NCBI GenBank assembly: GCA_003584875.1
Contig: QVQD01000201.1
Span: forward strand, 1 to 33,108
DNA from: Methylococcales bacterium
GTDB taxonomy: Bacteria > Pseudomonadota > Gammaproteobacteria > Methylococcales > Methylomonadaceae
Direction: 5' to 3'
DNA length: 33,108 bases
Shown here one piece after another: positions 16,548 to 27,812 of the stretch. Position 1 is the stretch's first letter; each line of letters starts with the position of its first letter. The notes under the pieces are model-generated. The model worked only from the letters and a program-made list of their open reading frames with translations, was not told the origin of the DNA and ran no database searches. The position numbers and the translations under genes were made by a program.

Positions 16548-18245
16548 TCAATCCAAATTGTCAGTTACTGCTCCTTGAGACGCTGAATTTACCAATTTTG
16601 CATATTTTGCCAATACACCACGCGTATAACGTGGAGCAGGTTGCTTCCATGATTCTAAACGACGAGCTATTTCATGTTCATTGATATCTAATTTCAATTC
16701 ATTAGTTTCTGCATCAATTGTGATGGTGTCACCATTTTCAATGATGGCTAATGGGCCACCCACATAAGCTTCTGGAGTGATATGGCCAACAACAAAACCA
16801 TGGGTACCACCAGAAAAACGACCGTCAGTAATTAAGGCGACTTCCTTACCTAAGCCTTTACCCATAATGGCAGAAGTAGGTGATAGCATTTCGCGCATAC
16901 CCGGGCCACCTTTAGGCCCTTCATAACGAATAACAATCACATCGCCTTTTACGATATCGCCATTTAATATACTTTGTAACGCTTGTTCCTCAGCATCAAA
17001 TACTTTGGCTGTTCCAACAAAACGCAAACCCTCTTTACCTGTAATTTTTGCAACGGCACCACCAGGAGCTAGATTGCCGTATAGCACCACTAAATGACTG
17101 TCTTTTTTTATAGGATCAGCCAATGGATGAATCATATCTTGACCTTCCGGATATGGCTTTACGTCGGCTAAATTTTCAGCCAAAGTTTTACCGGTAACCG
17201 TTAAGCAATCACCATGCAACAAACCTTGATCTAATAAAATTTTCATGAGAGGCTGTATGCCACCGATTTCAATTAGTTCGGCCATTTGGTAACGACCACT
17301 AGGTTTTAAATCGGCTAACATGGGTACACGTTTACCAATTCGAGTAAAGTCATCTAAAGTAATATCTACTTTTGCCGCGTTGGCCATCGCTAAGATATGC
17401 AAAACCGCATTAGTGGAACCTCCCAAAGCAATCACTATAGTAATAGCATTTTCAAAGGCTGGTTTTGTCATGATGTCGCTAGGTTTTATATCGTTTTTTA
17501 ACAATTCTAAAACTGCTGCGCCAGCACGTTCACAATCTAATCTTTTATCATTAGAAATTGCAGCTTGTGCAGAACTATTCGGCAAACTCATTCCTAAAGC
17601 TTCAATTGCAGAAGCCATAGTATTGGCTGTATACATACCACCACAAGAGCCTGCGCCAGGAATAGCTTTGGCCTCAATTTCAGCAAGCTCAGCATCATCA
17701 ATTTGGTTATTAGCTCTAGCTCCCACCGCTTCAAATACCGAGACTACATCAAGTTTTTTATCTTTATGACAACCCGGCATAATAGTGCCACCATAAACAA
17801 AGATTGCTGGACGATTTAAGCGCGAGATTGCAATCATACAACCAGGCATATTTTTATCACAGCCACCAATAGCAACCACACCATCAAAGCCCTGGCAACC
17901 AACCACAGTCTCAATTGAATCGGCAATGACTTCACGAGATACCAGCGAATATTTCATACCTTCGGTACCCATAGAAATACCATCTGATATTGTAATAGTG
18001 TTAAAAATAACAGCCTTACCATTAGCTTGATCAACACCGAATCCTGCAGCATCCGCTAACTTATTAATATGCATGTTACAAGGTGTAACCATACTCCACG
18101 TTGAAGCAATCCCTATTTGTGGTTTTTTGAAATCTTCATTTTTGAAGCCGACTGCATGTAACATTGCTCGACTAGGTGCCCTCTCCATGCCATCAACGAC
18201 TAAAGATGAAAAGTTGCGGGTGTTGTGGTCATCTGAACGAGCCAT
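16548..18245 (-). CDS. ilvD: Dihydroxy-acid dehydratase
   Basis: A 565-residue enzyme that dehydrates 2,3-dihydroxy-isovalerate and -methylvalerate to the keto acids that are transaminated to valine and isoleucine. The cysteines expected to bind the iron-sulfur cluster are visible: C56 (TPCNMH), C129 ([10 protein letters not shown]) and C201 ([14 protein letters not shown]). The length is that of the shorter IlvD branch found in plants, mycobacteria and cyanobacteria, which carries an oxygen-tolerant [2Fe-2S] cluster, rather than the 616-residue E. coli type; the cluster type is inferred from this. AGGA lies 9 bases before the ATG. Single gene; no ilvA, ilvC or ilvBN nearby. Confidence 0.96.
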   Translation of the reverse strand: MARSDDHNTRNFSSLVVDGMERAPSRAMLHAVGFKNEDFKKPQIGIASTWSMVTPCNMHINKLADAAGFGVDQANGKAVIFNTITISDGISMGTEGMKYSLVSREVIADSIETVVGCQGFDGVVAIGGCDKNMPGCMIAISRLNRPAIFVYGGTIMPGCHKDKKLDVVSVFEAVGARANNQIDDAELAEIEAKAIPGAGSCGGMYTANTMASAIEALGMSLPNSSAQAAISNDKRLDCERAGAAVLELLKNDIKPSDIMTKPAFENAITIVIALGGSTNAVLHILAMANAAKVDITLDDFTRIGKRVPMLADLKPSGRYQMAELIEIGGIQPLMKILLDQGLLHGDCLTVTGKTLAENLADVKPYPEGQDMIHPLADPIKKDSHLVVLYGNLAPGGAVAKITGKEGLRFVGTAKVFDAEEQALQSILNGDIVKGDVIVIRYEGPKGGPGMREMLSPTSAIMGKGLGKEVALITDGRFSGGTHGFVVGHITPEAYVGGPLAIIENGDTITIDAETNELKLDINEHEIARRLESWKQPAPRYTRGVLAKYAKLVNSASQGAVTDNLD

Positions 18246-18328
18246 GTGATCAATTCCTGATATTTATAAGATTTTAGTAACTAATGTAAAAGTGTAAAGA
18301 CTATGAAAGTATAGGCTTCCCTTTTCCC

Positions 18329-19003
18329 TTAAAAAGAATCCCAACTATTTTTACGTCTCCATCCAAGTTTTGGCAATATAAACCCTAGCAAAACACCAAA
18401 TAATGAAAGTAAACCTCCGTAAAGAAACCAGTCCTGACTGGCAGTATCTTTTAAGGCTTGATTTTCAAGTTTATATTGTTGTAAGTCTCGCTCAACATTA
18501 ACGACGCGCTCTTGTAATTCATCTCGCTCATTTCTTAATTGCGAAGAGCTAGCCATGGTTTTTTTCAGCTCATTTAATTCACGCGTTAATTTGTCACGCT
18601 CAATGGCTAATGATTTCTCAAGAGTAGTACCCGGAGTTAGAGTTTCTTTTAAAGCCGATAATTCAGCACGTAAGGTCACATTATTTGATTGCAATATCGA
18701 CATTTCTTTACTTGTACTATCTTTAGGGTCGATCTCAGGAGGTTCCGCTTTGGTAAAGCGTGCCTTTATGAAACCTTCTGTACCATCCGTTAACTGGACA
18801 TTAATAAAACCATTTTTTGGTTTCTTATCAAGAACAGTCAAGGCGGTGTCAGTGGCTAGAACTTTTATTACATTACTATGACTGCTTGCTGCGTCATATA
18901 GCGATAAGTTCTGTGCATCGTTTACATAAACAATATCAGCCATAGCAATAGTAGTCGTTGCGCTGATGATTAACATACAGATATAACAAAGTAATTTTTT
19001 CAC
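18329..19003 (-). CDS. SH3-domain envelope protein (TIGR04211/YgiM-like)
   Basis: A 224-residue protein with a signal peptide (1-22, ending AMA), a bacterial SH3 domain (about 24-86; VNDAQNLSLYDAASSHSNVIKVL ... GTEGFIKARF), a long coiled coil (about 98-190, rich in Leu, Glu, Arg, Lys) and a C-terminal membrane segment (193-211) followed by a short basic tail. This order is that of the TIGR04211/YgiM family, whose exact role is unknown; a periplasmic peptidoglycan- or envelope-related function is likely. It lies between argF and ilvD on the same strand. Confidence 0.88.
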   Translation of the reverse strand: MKKLLCYICMLIISATTTIAMADIVYVNDAQNLSLYDAASSHSNVIKVLATDTALTVLDKKPKNGFINVQLTDGTEGFIKARFTKAEPPEIDPKDSTSKEMSILQSNNVTLRAELSALKETLTPGTTLEKSLAIERDKLTRELNELKKTMASSSQLRNERDELQERVVNVERDLQQYKLENQALKDTASQDWFLYGGLLSLFGVLLGFILPKLGWRRKNSWDSF

Positions 19004-19126
19004 GGCTATATTTTTAGGTTAGGTTGCCAAATTGTAAATAAATCGATTAAATTTTTTTTTAATATAGAATCATTTTATTAAAAATCTATTAAATCAATTT
19101 AATAATTTATTTTATATACTATTTTT

Positions 19127-20032
19127 TCAATTACTTAGAAGAAATTCAAGTAAAGCTTTTTGTACGTGCAAACGATTCTCAGCTTCTGGGTAAATCACAC
19201 TTTGTGGGCCATCTATAACATCAGAGGTTACCTCTTCCCCACGATGAGCAGGTAAACAATGCATAAAAAGTGCATCATGGTTTGCTGCATTCATGATTTC
19301 TGCATTAATTTGATAATCTTTAAAGGCTAGTTCGCGCTGTTTTTGCTCTTCTTCTTGACCCATGCTGGCCCAAACGTCAGTTACGCAAAGATCTGCATTT
19401 TTAGCTGCAGCTATTCCGCTATCAAAAAATTTAACATGTTTGCCTGCAGCACTGACATATTCAGATAATGGTTGATATTGAGCAGGGCTAGCAATATGTA
19501 AAGTAAAATCCAATAATGTCGCAGCTTGAAGATATGTATGACACATATTATTGCCATCACCTATCCAAGCCACAGTTTTTCCACGAATATCACCACGAAA
19601 CTCAAAATAGGTCTGCATATCCGCTAGTAATTGACAAGGATGTTGTAAATCAGTTAAACCATTAATAACAGGTACACTAGAATACTGAGCAAAAGTTGTT
19701 ACCGTTTCATGTTTGTGGGTTCTTAACATGATGCAATCAACCATACTAGATATAACTTTAGCGCTGTCACGCAATGACTCACCTCGTCCTAGTTGTGTAT
19801 CTCTAGGGGATAAAAATAAAGCGCTTCCTCCAAAGTGGGCCATACCTGCTTCAAATGAAATTCGAGTACGAGTTGATGACTTTTCAAAAATCATCGCTAA
19901 CACACGACCTTTTAAGGGCTGAAAATTAGGGTCACGGTTATTTTTAAGTTCTATACCTCTATGGATAATGTGCCGAAACTCTTCGCTGGATAAATCAAGT
20001 AGGCTAGTGAAATGTCTGGGATTCATATTCAT
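19127..20032 (-). CDS. argF: Ornithine carbamoyltransferase
   Basis: A 301-residue cytoplasmic enzyme joining ornithine and carbamoyl phosphate to citrulline. Seen: carbamoyl-phosphate loop SSTRTR (52-57), LQHPCQLLAD (about 129-138), the ornithine-side DVWASMGQEEE, and HCLPAHRGEEV (258-268). Length is normal for the anabolic type. It follows argD by 15 bases on the same strand, forming an argD-argF operon. A second ATG two codons in (MNPRHF) is an alternative start. Confidence 0.96.
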   Translation of the reverse strand: MNMNPRHFTSLLDLSSEEFRHIIHRGIELKNNRDPNFQPLKGRVLAMIFEKSSTRTRISFEAGMAHFGGSALFLSPRDTQLGRGESLRDSAKVISSMVDCIMLRTHKHETVTTFAQYSSVPVINGLTDLQHPCQLLADMQTYFEFRGDIRGKTVAWIGDGNNMCHTYLQAATLLDFTLHIASPAQYQPLSEYVSAAGKHVKFFDSGIAAAKNADLCVTDVWASMGQEEEQKQRELAFKDYQINAEIMNAANHDALFMHCLPAHRGEEVTSDVIDGPQSVIYPEAENRLHVQKALLEFLLSN

Positions 20033-20047
20033 AATTCAATCTGGTAC

Positions 20048-21220
20048 TTATTGAGTAAACTCATTTATCAAAGTAGATAGTATATCAATCAACATGTTAA
20101 TTTGTTGCTTGTCTATTATTAAGGGAGGTAGTAGTCGAATCGTAGTTTCATTAGTCACATTTATTAATAAATGCTGCTGCAATGCTAATTTAACTAAATC
20201 AGTACAGGGTTTATCAAGTTCAATGCCAATCATCAAACCTTTGTGACGTATGTCTACAATATGGGTATTTTTCTGCAAGTTCTCAGTAAAGCCAGAGCAA
20301 ATAGCACTTCCTTTTTGTTCAGCTTGCTCAATTAGATTATCTTCCTCCAAAACAGTTATAACAGCTAGAGCGGCACTACAAGCCAAAGGATTGCCACCAA
20401 ATGTTGAACCATGAGCACCTGCAGTCAAAAGTTCTGCAGCTTTTCCTCTTGCTAAACAAGCGCCAATAGGTACACCATTTCCTAGTGCTTTAGCCATAGT
20501 ACAAACATCAGGTAAAATATCGTTATGTTGAAAAGCCAAGAATTTACCGGTTCGTCCTACACCGGTTTGAATTTCATCCAACATCATGAGTAAATCATGT
20601 TCATCACATAAATCACGAAGATTATTTAAATAATCTGGTGCAGGAATATTGATACCACCCTCTCCCTGTATGGGTTCAACCAGCACTGCAACTATATTTT
20701 TATTTTGCTTAACTGCTGATTCAATAGCCGGAATGTCGTTGTAAGGAACTCGAATAAAACCTTCAACTAATGGCGCAAAACCTTTTTGAACTTTAGTATT
20801 TCCAGTCGCGCTCAATGTAGCCAAGGTACGTCCATGAAAACTTTTTTCCATGACTATAATCTCAGGCTTTTCTATACCACGTTCATGACCAAATTTACGT
20901 GCTAACTTTATTGCTGCTTCATTCGCCTCTGCGCCAGAATTACAGAAAAAAACATTATCCATGCCGCTCTTATTAACCAAGCGATCCGCTAGTTGTTCTT
21001 GAGCAGGGATTTTATATAAATTTGACGTATGTAGAAGTTTTTTACTTTGCTCGCAAATAGCTTTATGCACAGCAGGGTGTGCATGACCTAGACTGCAAAC
21101 AGCTATACCTGATAAAGCATCCAGATAACGACTACTGTTTTCATCAAATAACCACGCACCTTCACCTCGTTCAAAAGTAACCGGTAAACGACCGTAAGTG
21201 GGCATAATATGGCTGGTCAT
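20048..21220 (-). CDS. argD: Acetylornithine aminotransferase
   Basis: A 390-residue class III PLP aminotransferase that transfers an amino group from glutamate to N-acetylglutamate semialdehyde; in many bacteria it also serves succinyldiaminopimelate in lysine synthesis. Seen: CNSGAEANEAAIKLARK near 95-110, FHGRTLATLSATG, LDEIQTGVGRTGK with the PLP-binding Asp, the Schiff-base lysine K244 in TMAKALGNGVPIG and the GSTFGGNPLACSAA motif. It is first in the argD-argF operon and is divergent from grxD; the promoters of both must lie in 21221-21389. Confidence 0.95.
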   Translation of the reverse strand: MTSHIMPTYGRLPVTFERGEGAWLFDENSSRYLDALSGIAVCSLGHAHPAVHKAICEQSKKLLHTSNLYKIPAQEQLADRLVNKSGMDNVFFCNSGAEANEAAIKLARKFGHERGIEKPEIIVMEKSFHGRTLATLSATGNTKVQKGFAPLVEGFIRVPYNDIPAIESAVKQNKNIVAVLVEPIQGEGGINIPAPDYLNNLRDLCDEHDLLMMLDEIQTGVGRTGKFLAFQHNDILPDVCTMAKALGNGVPIGACLARGKAAELLTAGAHGSTFGGNPLACSAALAVITVLEEDNLIEQAEQKGSAICSGFTENLQKNTHIVDIRHKGLMIGIELDKPCTDLVKLALQQHLLINVTNETTIRLLPPLIIDKQQINMLIDILSTLINEFTQ

Positions 21221-21389
21221 GACATTTGGCCTTTAAAGGTTAGCTACTAAATTTCGCTAGCTGATAATAAAAATGTTTGATTATAAGTATCAATGTAGTA
21301 TCAGGCAAGCACTGACTAACAAGATTAGCTTTTTTAAAGCTAATAAAGTTGCTAAAATCCTTTTTTATTTTGTTTGAGTGAATACGAAT

Positions 21390-21713
21390 ATGAGCGTTAT
21401 AGAAAGAATTAAAGATCAACTTGAAAACAATCCAGTTGTTTTATATATGAAAGGTTCTCCTGATTTTCCACAATGCGGTTTTTCTGGCCAAGTAGTACAA
21501 ATTTTAGCTGCTAGTAATGCAAAATATGTATCAGTGAATATCTTTGAAGATCCTGAACTACGTGAAGCTCTTAAAGATTATTCAAACTGGCCAACTTATC
21601 CTCAGTTATATATCAATGGAGAGTTAGTCGGAGGTTGTGACATCATTACTGATTTATATAAAAAAGGTGAATTAGTTACGCTACTAGCCAAAGTAGATAG
21701 TTTAGCTGAATAA
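21390..21713 (+). CDS. grxD: Monothiol glutaredoxin, Grx4/GrxD family
   Basis: A 107-residue monothiol glutaredoxin that binds a [2Fe-2S] cluster as a dimer, often with BolA, and passes iron-sulfur clusters to target proteins. Seen: YMKGSP (19-24), the C29-G-F-S active site, WPTYPQLYINGELVGGCDI with the glutathione-binding TYP and GGCD motifs. The ATG at 21390 fits the family start (MSVIERIKDQL); the frame also has a GTG at 21378. It is one of few plus-strand genes on this side of the origin. Confidence 0.95.
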   Translation: MSVIERIKDQLENNPVVLYMKGSPDFPQCGFSGQVVQILAASNAKYVSVNIFEDPELREALKDYSNWPTYPQLYINGELVGGCDIITDLYKKGELVTLLAKVDSLAE

Positions 21714-21793
21714 GTCCCTATTCTTTTACTACCCCTAGTAAGCTATAACTGTATAGAAACTTCTAGTTCTTTAGTTAATAGTTGGTATAAAGG

Positions 21794-21813
21794 CTGAGCG
21801 AATAAACGCTCAG
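21794..21813. terminator. Hairpin between convergent grxD and hemJ
   Basis: Perfect 7-bp stem CTGAGCG/CGCTCAG with a 6-base loop, 80 bases after grxD and between two converging genes. No T run follows, so terminator function is only suggested by position. Confidence 0.35.
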
Positions 21814-21941
21814 TCGGCCATATTTAATCCTCTAAATGAAGCGTCTTATTTTAAATACCTATAATTGTATATCTATGCAATTAAGGATTTAAAGCCTTAC
21901 TAACCTTCAAAACTACGTTTTATATCACTAACGTCTGACGC

Positions 21942-22367
21942 TCAAAAAGGCTTAACGACTGCCAAAATAATGATGCCTACTAAAAATAAGACGGGGACTT
22001 CATTCATCCAACGATAATAAATATGACTATGTACATTCCGGTCATGCTTAAAATCATTTAGCCAAAGACCACATACGAAATGGTAGACCACCATTAATCC
22101 TAGCATAGTAAGCTTTATTGTTAACCACCAAGAGTTACCATAAAGCAACCAAGCATAATCAACCAACATCCAAATACCAAATATAAAAGTCGCTATCATA
22201 CCTGGTGTCATAATGCCGTAAAATAATTTACGTTCCATTATCTTAAATCGTTCATGACTTATTTCATCGGTACTTTGCGCATGATAAACAAATAAGCGAG
22301 GTAAATAGAATAAGCCAGCAAACCAAGTAACCATAAAAATTAAGTGTAAAGCTTTTATCCAAAGCAT
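21942..22367 (-). CDS. hemJ: Protoporphyrinogen oxidase HemJ
   Basis: A 141-residue inner-membrane protein with four membrane spans (about 3-24, 50-72, 80-100, 122-140) that oxidises protoporphyrinogen IX in heme synthesis. It matches the HemJ (UPF0093) family in length and in conserved features: HLIFMVTWFAGLFYLPRLFVYH (8-29), KLFYGIMTPGM, and a conserved Lys in WWLTIKLTMLG. The start is preceded by GAGAGA. Single gene, convergent with grxD. Confidence 0.93.
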   Translation of the reverse strand: MLWIKALHLIFMVTWFAGLFYLPRLFVYHAQSTDEISHERFKIMERKLFYGIMTPGMIATFIFGIWMLVDYAWLLYGNSWWLTIKLTMLGLMVVYHFVCGLWLNDFKHDRNVHSHIYYRWMNEVPVLFLVGIIILAVVKPF

Positions 22368-22512
22368 CGATTATCTCTCATGATTTTTAAATTAACATTT
22401 AAATTTTTATAGCACGTTTATAAATATCACACGTAACAGGTGCAATTAAATAGGTAATAATCATAGGTTATTACCTTAAGGTGGGACTAACTAATAAACT
22501 AATATTTTTATA

Positions 22513-22575
22513 GGATGTGCTTAACGATAGTGTAGCGAATGGTCGTGATGCGCTTGACTATCGTTAAGCACATCC
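22513..22575. repeat. 63-bp palindromic repeat
   Basis: Perfect 18-bp inverted arms, GGATGTGCTTAACGATAG (22513-22530) and its complement (22558-22575), with a loop of 27 bases that can pair partly (AGCG with CGCT). It lies between lgt and hemJ, both on the minus strand. Only one copy is in the window. It could fold in RNA and act as a weak end of the lgt transcript. Confidence 0.75.
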
Positions 22576-22630
22576 CATACCCTCAATTTTGCTTTTCCCC
22601 GCACTTTAAATTACACCCACACGTAACAAT

Positions 22631-23422
22631 CTATTTTACATTTAAAGGTGCTTTCGCCGCGTAATAGAACATTGCTGCACCCATTATAATCATGGGCAAT
22701 GACAATATCTGCCCCATAGTAACCCAATCTAATGCCAAATATCCAAGTTGAGCGTCTGGCATTCTATAAAATTCTACAAAAAATCTAAAACATCCATACA
22801 AAAACAAAGCAAGTCCTGTAATTGCACCAACAGGTCTTTGTTTTCTTGAATATAGATTAAGCAAAATATATAAAACAATTCCTTCTAAAAACGCTTCGTA
22901 AAGCTGTGAAGGATGTCGTGCTAATGGGCCACCGTTTGGGAATACCATTCCCCAAGGTACTTGAGTGACCTGACCCCATAACTCTGAATTAATAAAGTTT
23001 CCAATACGACCAGCACCTAATCCTATAGGAGCTAATGGTGCGATAATGTCGGTTAATTGCAGCATAGAGCATTGATTTTTTTTTGAAAAAAACCGCATTG
23101 CTATAAATACCCCTAACATTCCCCCATGAAAAGACATACCTCCCTGCCATATCTTTAATAATATCAATGGGTTACTTATGAATTCACTGAAATTATAAAA
23201 TAAAATATAGCCAATTCTTCCCCCTAAAATGACTCCTATAGCCCCGTAAGTGACTAAATCTTCTATAGTTTCTGGTTTGATAGGCGACCATGGTTGTTTA
23301 GCTCTTATTTGTCCTAAAAACCATACAGCTGCAAAGCCAATGACGTACATAAGCCCATACCAATGTACTTTTGCAGGTCCTATGCTGAATATGACTGGAT
23401 CAATATTAGGATAATTAAGCAT
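22631..23422 (-). CDS. lgt: Phosphatidylglycerol-prolipoprotein diacylglyceryl transferase
   Basis: A 263-residue inner-membrane enzyme that transfers diacylglycerol to the lipobox cysteine of prolipoproteins such as Pal. Seven hydrophobic segments; seen motifs include HWYGLMY (20-26), the SFHGGM motif with H99 (counterpart of the essential His103 of E. coli), and GAGRIGNFINSELWG with the essential Arg. It starts 2 bases after the gyrB stop and has no clear ribosome site, so translation probably depends on gyrB. A gyrB-lgt pairing is unusual compared with E. coli, where lgt is with thyA. Confidence 0.96.
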   Translation of the reverse strand: MLNYPNIDPVIFSIGPAKVHWYGLMYVIGFAAVWFLGQIRAKQPWSPIKPETIEDLVTYGAIGVILGGRIGYILFYNFSEFISNPLILLKIWQGGMSFHGGMLGVFIAMRFFSKKNQCSMLQLTDIIAPLAPIGLGAGRIGNFINSELWGQVTQVPWGMVFPNGGPLARHPSQLYEAFLEGIVLYILLNLYSRKQRPVGAITGLALFLYGCFRFFVEFYRMPDAQLGYLALDWVTMGQILSLPMIIMGAAMFYYAAKAPLNVK

Positions 23423-23424
23423 AA

Positions 23425-25851
<2,427 letters not shown>

Positions 25852-25867
25852 TTACTGTAGTTGTGAA

Positions 25868-25883
25868 TGTTCCACATGAAACA
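25868..25883. promoter_or_regulatory. parS-like site 2 (one or two mismatches)
   Basis: TGTTCCACATGAAACA, immediately after the recF stop and 28 bases before the gyrB start. It differs from the bacterial consensus TGTT(T/C)CACGTG(A/G)AACA at one central base. Expected to bind ParB near the origin. Confidence 0.65.
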
Positions 25884-26960
25884 TTACACTTGTATTATAT
25901 TGCCGTGTTCCACGTGGAACATTTTGTAATTCTTAATATCAGCCAGATCACCAAAATCAGATTGCTCAGTCGTTGTTATAAATACTTGGCATTCTAACTC
26001 AACTAAATAGTTGAGTAGTTTTGCTCTATTGATGACATCTAATTCAGCTGCAAAATCATCTATAAGAAAACAACCAATATTACTATGTTGATTTTTAAGT
26101 AACTGCATCTGAGCTAACTTTAAACTCATTACTAATAATTTTAGTTGACCCCTAGAAACATAGTCTTTGGCTAAGCGACCCGCTACCATTATTTGTATAT
26201 CACCGCGATGGGGTCCACTATGTGTAAAACCGAAACGAAGATCTTTATCAATATCTTCTATAAAAACACAATCGAGTTCCTTATCTGTATTCCATCCCGA
26301 GAGATACTTTAATTCCACGTCATCAAGATCAAGAAACCTAGCAACAATTTCTATAAAGACTGGTTTAAATTTAAGTAAATAATTATGTCTGTAATTATTC
26401 ACCATTGTACCGTAATTAACCAATTCGTTATTCCAAACATTGAGTTGATTAACTGATCGAGTCTTTAATAATGAATTACGATGCGCTAAACACTTTTTAT
26501 AATGTCGCCAAACTAATAAAAAGTTTTCATTGTCATTAAAAACCCCCCAATCTAAAAACTCTCTCCTTAATTGAGGTGCAGCATCAAGTAATTCATAACT
26601 TTTAGGATGAATAACTTGTAAAGGTAAGGCATAAGCAAAATCTGATTTTTTATGGGTAGTTTGATTATTAATTCGACAACAATAGTTTTTACTGTCAATT
26701 TGAACACCTAAATGGGCTGTAGCACCATTCATCTGCAATATTTCAGCAGAAACAACTAATTCTAAATGTGTTGAATTAATAACTGATTTTATTGATGAAG
26801 AACGAAAAGACTTAATGCGTCCTAATAAAAAAATTGCCTCAAGAAAAGCAGTTTTTCCACTAGCATTTTTTCCAATAATAAAATTTAATGTCGGCGAGGG
26901 ATATACCGCAGCCAGAATAATGTTACGTACAGAGCTAATATTTAGCTTAGTAATTATCAT
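25884..26960 (-). CDS. recF: DNA replication and repair protein RecF
   Basis: A 358-residue SMC-like ATPase that with RecO and RecR loads RecA at single-strand gaps. Seen: Walker A GKNASGKT (30-37), a signature-type segment LAKDYVSRGQLKLLVMSLKLAQ (about 275-297), and Walker B FLIDDFAAELD near 310. The C-terminal tail (KMFHVEHGN) is encoded by a parS palindrome, so its sequence is partly set by the DNA site. It lies between the CYTH gene and gyrB; the usual order is dnaN-recF-gyrB. Confidence 0.96.
   Translation of the reverse strand: MIITKLNISSVRNIILAAVYPSPTLNFIIGKNASGKTAFLEAIFLLGRIKSFRSSSIKSVINSTHLELVVSAEILQMNGATAHLGVQIDSKNYCCRINNQTTHKKSDFAYALPLQVIHPKSYELLDAAPQLRREFLDWGVFNDNENFLLVWRHYKKCLAHRNSLLKTRSVNQLNVWNNELVNYGTMVNNYRHNYLLKFKPVFIEIVARFLDLDDVELKYLSGWNTDKELDCVFIEDIDKDLRFGFTHSGPHRGDIQIMVAGRLAKDYVSRGQLKLLVMSLKLAQMQLLKNQHSNIGCFLIDDFAAELDVINRAKLLNYLVELECQVFITTTEQSDFGDLADIKNYKMFHVEHGNIIQV
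25906..25921. promoter_or_regulatory. parS site 1, perfect palindrome inside recF
   Basis: TGTTCCACGTGGAACA is a perfect 16-bp palindrome matching the chromosomal parS consensus. It lies within the last codons of recF and encodes the FHVEH of its C-terminal tail. Site 2 lies 22 bases away. Known parS sites cluster near oriC, here about 3 kb away. Confidence 0.88.
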
Positions 26961-27052
26961 TGCAATTATGAACGAGAAAACTAACTAGAGAATCTGACAA
27001 AGCACGATGATCAAATTAGAGTAAGAAATCAATCTTATGCTTAGAAATGATA

Positions 27053-27520
27053 TTACCAAACTGAATAAGGATGGTTAGCTAAATTATTATTATAATAGCG
27101 AAGATCAGAAGTAACTTCTTCTCCTAACCAATTAGGCTTTGAAAAAACAGCTCCAACTTCTGGTAGTTCAATTTCAGCAACAATTAAACCAATATTATCA
27201 CCTTCAAACTCGTCTATTTCCCAAGTATTGCCCTCATTAATAACAATATGACGAGTTTTTTCAATAATAGGTTTTTTACATAGATTAGTAATTATTTCTT
27301 GTGCATCAGATATTGGAATTTCATATTCATATTCATGACGTTGGGTTCCAATAGTAGCGCTCTTTATATTAAGCCAAGCATGGTTATCACTAATTCTTAC
27401 TCTGATCGAACTCGTTGCAATTGAATTTAAATAACCCTGTTTATATTTAACAGAATAACTAACATCATTACGCCATTCATTATTAGCTAATAAAAATTTA
27501 TGTTCTATTTCTATAGCCAC
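27053..27520 (-). CDS. CYTH domain protein (triphosphate tunnel metalloenzyme)
   Basis: A 155-residue CYTH-fold protein. The N-terminal E4-x-E6-x-K8 motif (MAIEIEHKFLL), IRVRI, EYEYEIP, EKTR and WEIDEFEG with EIEL near the end are the charged residues lining the triphosphate tunnel. Bacterial relatives hydrolyse inorganic triphosphate or thiamine triphosphate. The GTG at 27520 is the likely start: it gives the family-typical EIExKFLL opening and AGGT lies 7 bases upstream; the frame further upstream to 27583 lies inside the CDGSH gene. It follows that gene by a single base, so the two are probably coupled. Confidence 0.88.
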   Translation of the reverse strand: MAIEIEHKFLLANNEWRNDVSYSVKYKQGYLNSIATSSIRVRISDNHAWLNIKSATIGTQRHEYEYEIPISDAQEIITNLCKKPIIEKTRHIVINEGNTWEIDEFEGDNIGLIVAEIELPEVGAVFSKPNWLGEEVTSDLRYYNNNLANHPYSVW

Positions 27521-27521
27521 T

Positions 27522-27758
27522 TTATGACCTACAATTATTACTGCCATCACAATAAGGAGGCGTATTTGTTTCTGAACAGCCACATAAAAAGATAGCTTTA
27601 GTTTCTTCGGCTATAAATTTAACAGATTTCTTATCTGAAAACTCTCGATGAGCATTATCACACAAGGGCATATTTTTACTAAAACCACAGCTACACCAAG
27701 AATATTTAGTGCCAGCTTCAACAGAGATTTCAAGAGGTGAATTAGTTTTAGTTATCAT
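27522..27758 (-). CDS. Double-CDGSH iron-sulfur protein with one altered ligand
   Basis: A 78-residue protein with two CDGSH-type [2Fe-2S] motifs. The first is complete: C22-x-C24, C33-D-N-A-H37. The second has C59-x-C61 and C70-D-G-S but Asn74 in place of the cluster-binding histidine (codon AAT; CAT would be His). Proteins of this class are small cytoplasmic redox or iron-sulfur carriers whose role in bacteria is unclear. It sits between dnaN and recF and one base before the CYTH gene. Loss of the His ligand should change or abolish the second cluster. Confidence 0.88.
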   Translation of the reverse strand: MITKTNSPLEISVEAGTKYSWCSCGFSKNMPLCDNAHREFSDKKSVKFIAEETKAIFLCGCSETNTPPYCDGSNNCRS

Positions 27759-27812
27759 TTTTTTTATCGTGTAAAAATTAATAAATACATAAATTACAAT
27801 AAGTTATATAAA

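Noticed and set aside
17320-17769. 149-residue plus-strand frame
   Set aside because: It is antisense to strongly conserved ilvD codons and shows no motif or ribosome site.
18555-18881. 108-residue plus-strand frame
   Set aside because: Antisense shadow of the coiled-coil region of the SH3 protein.
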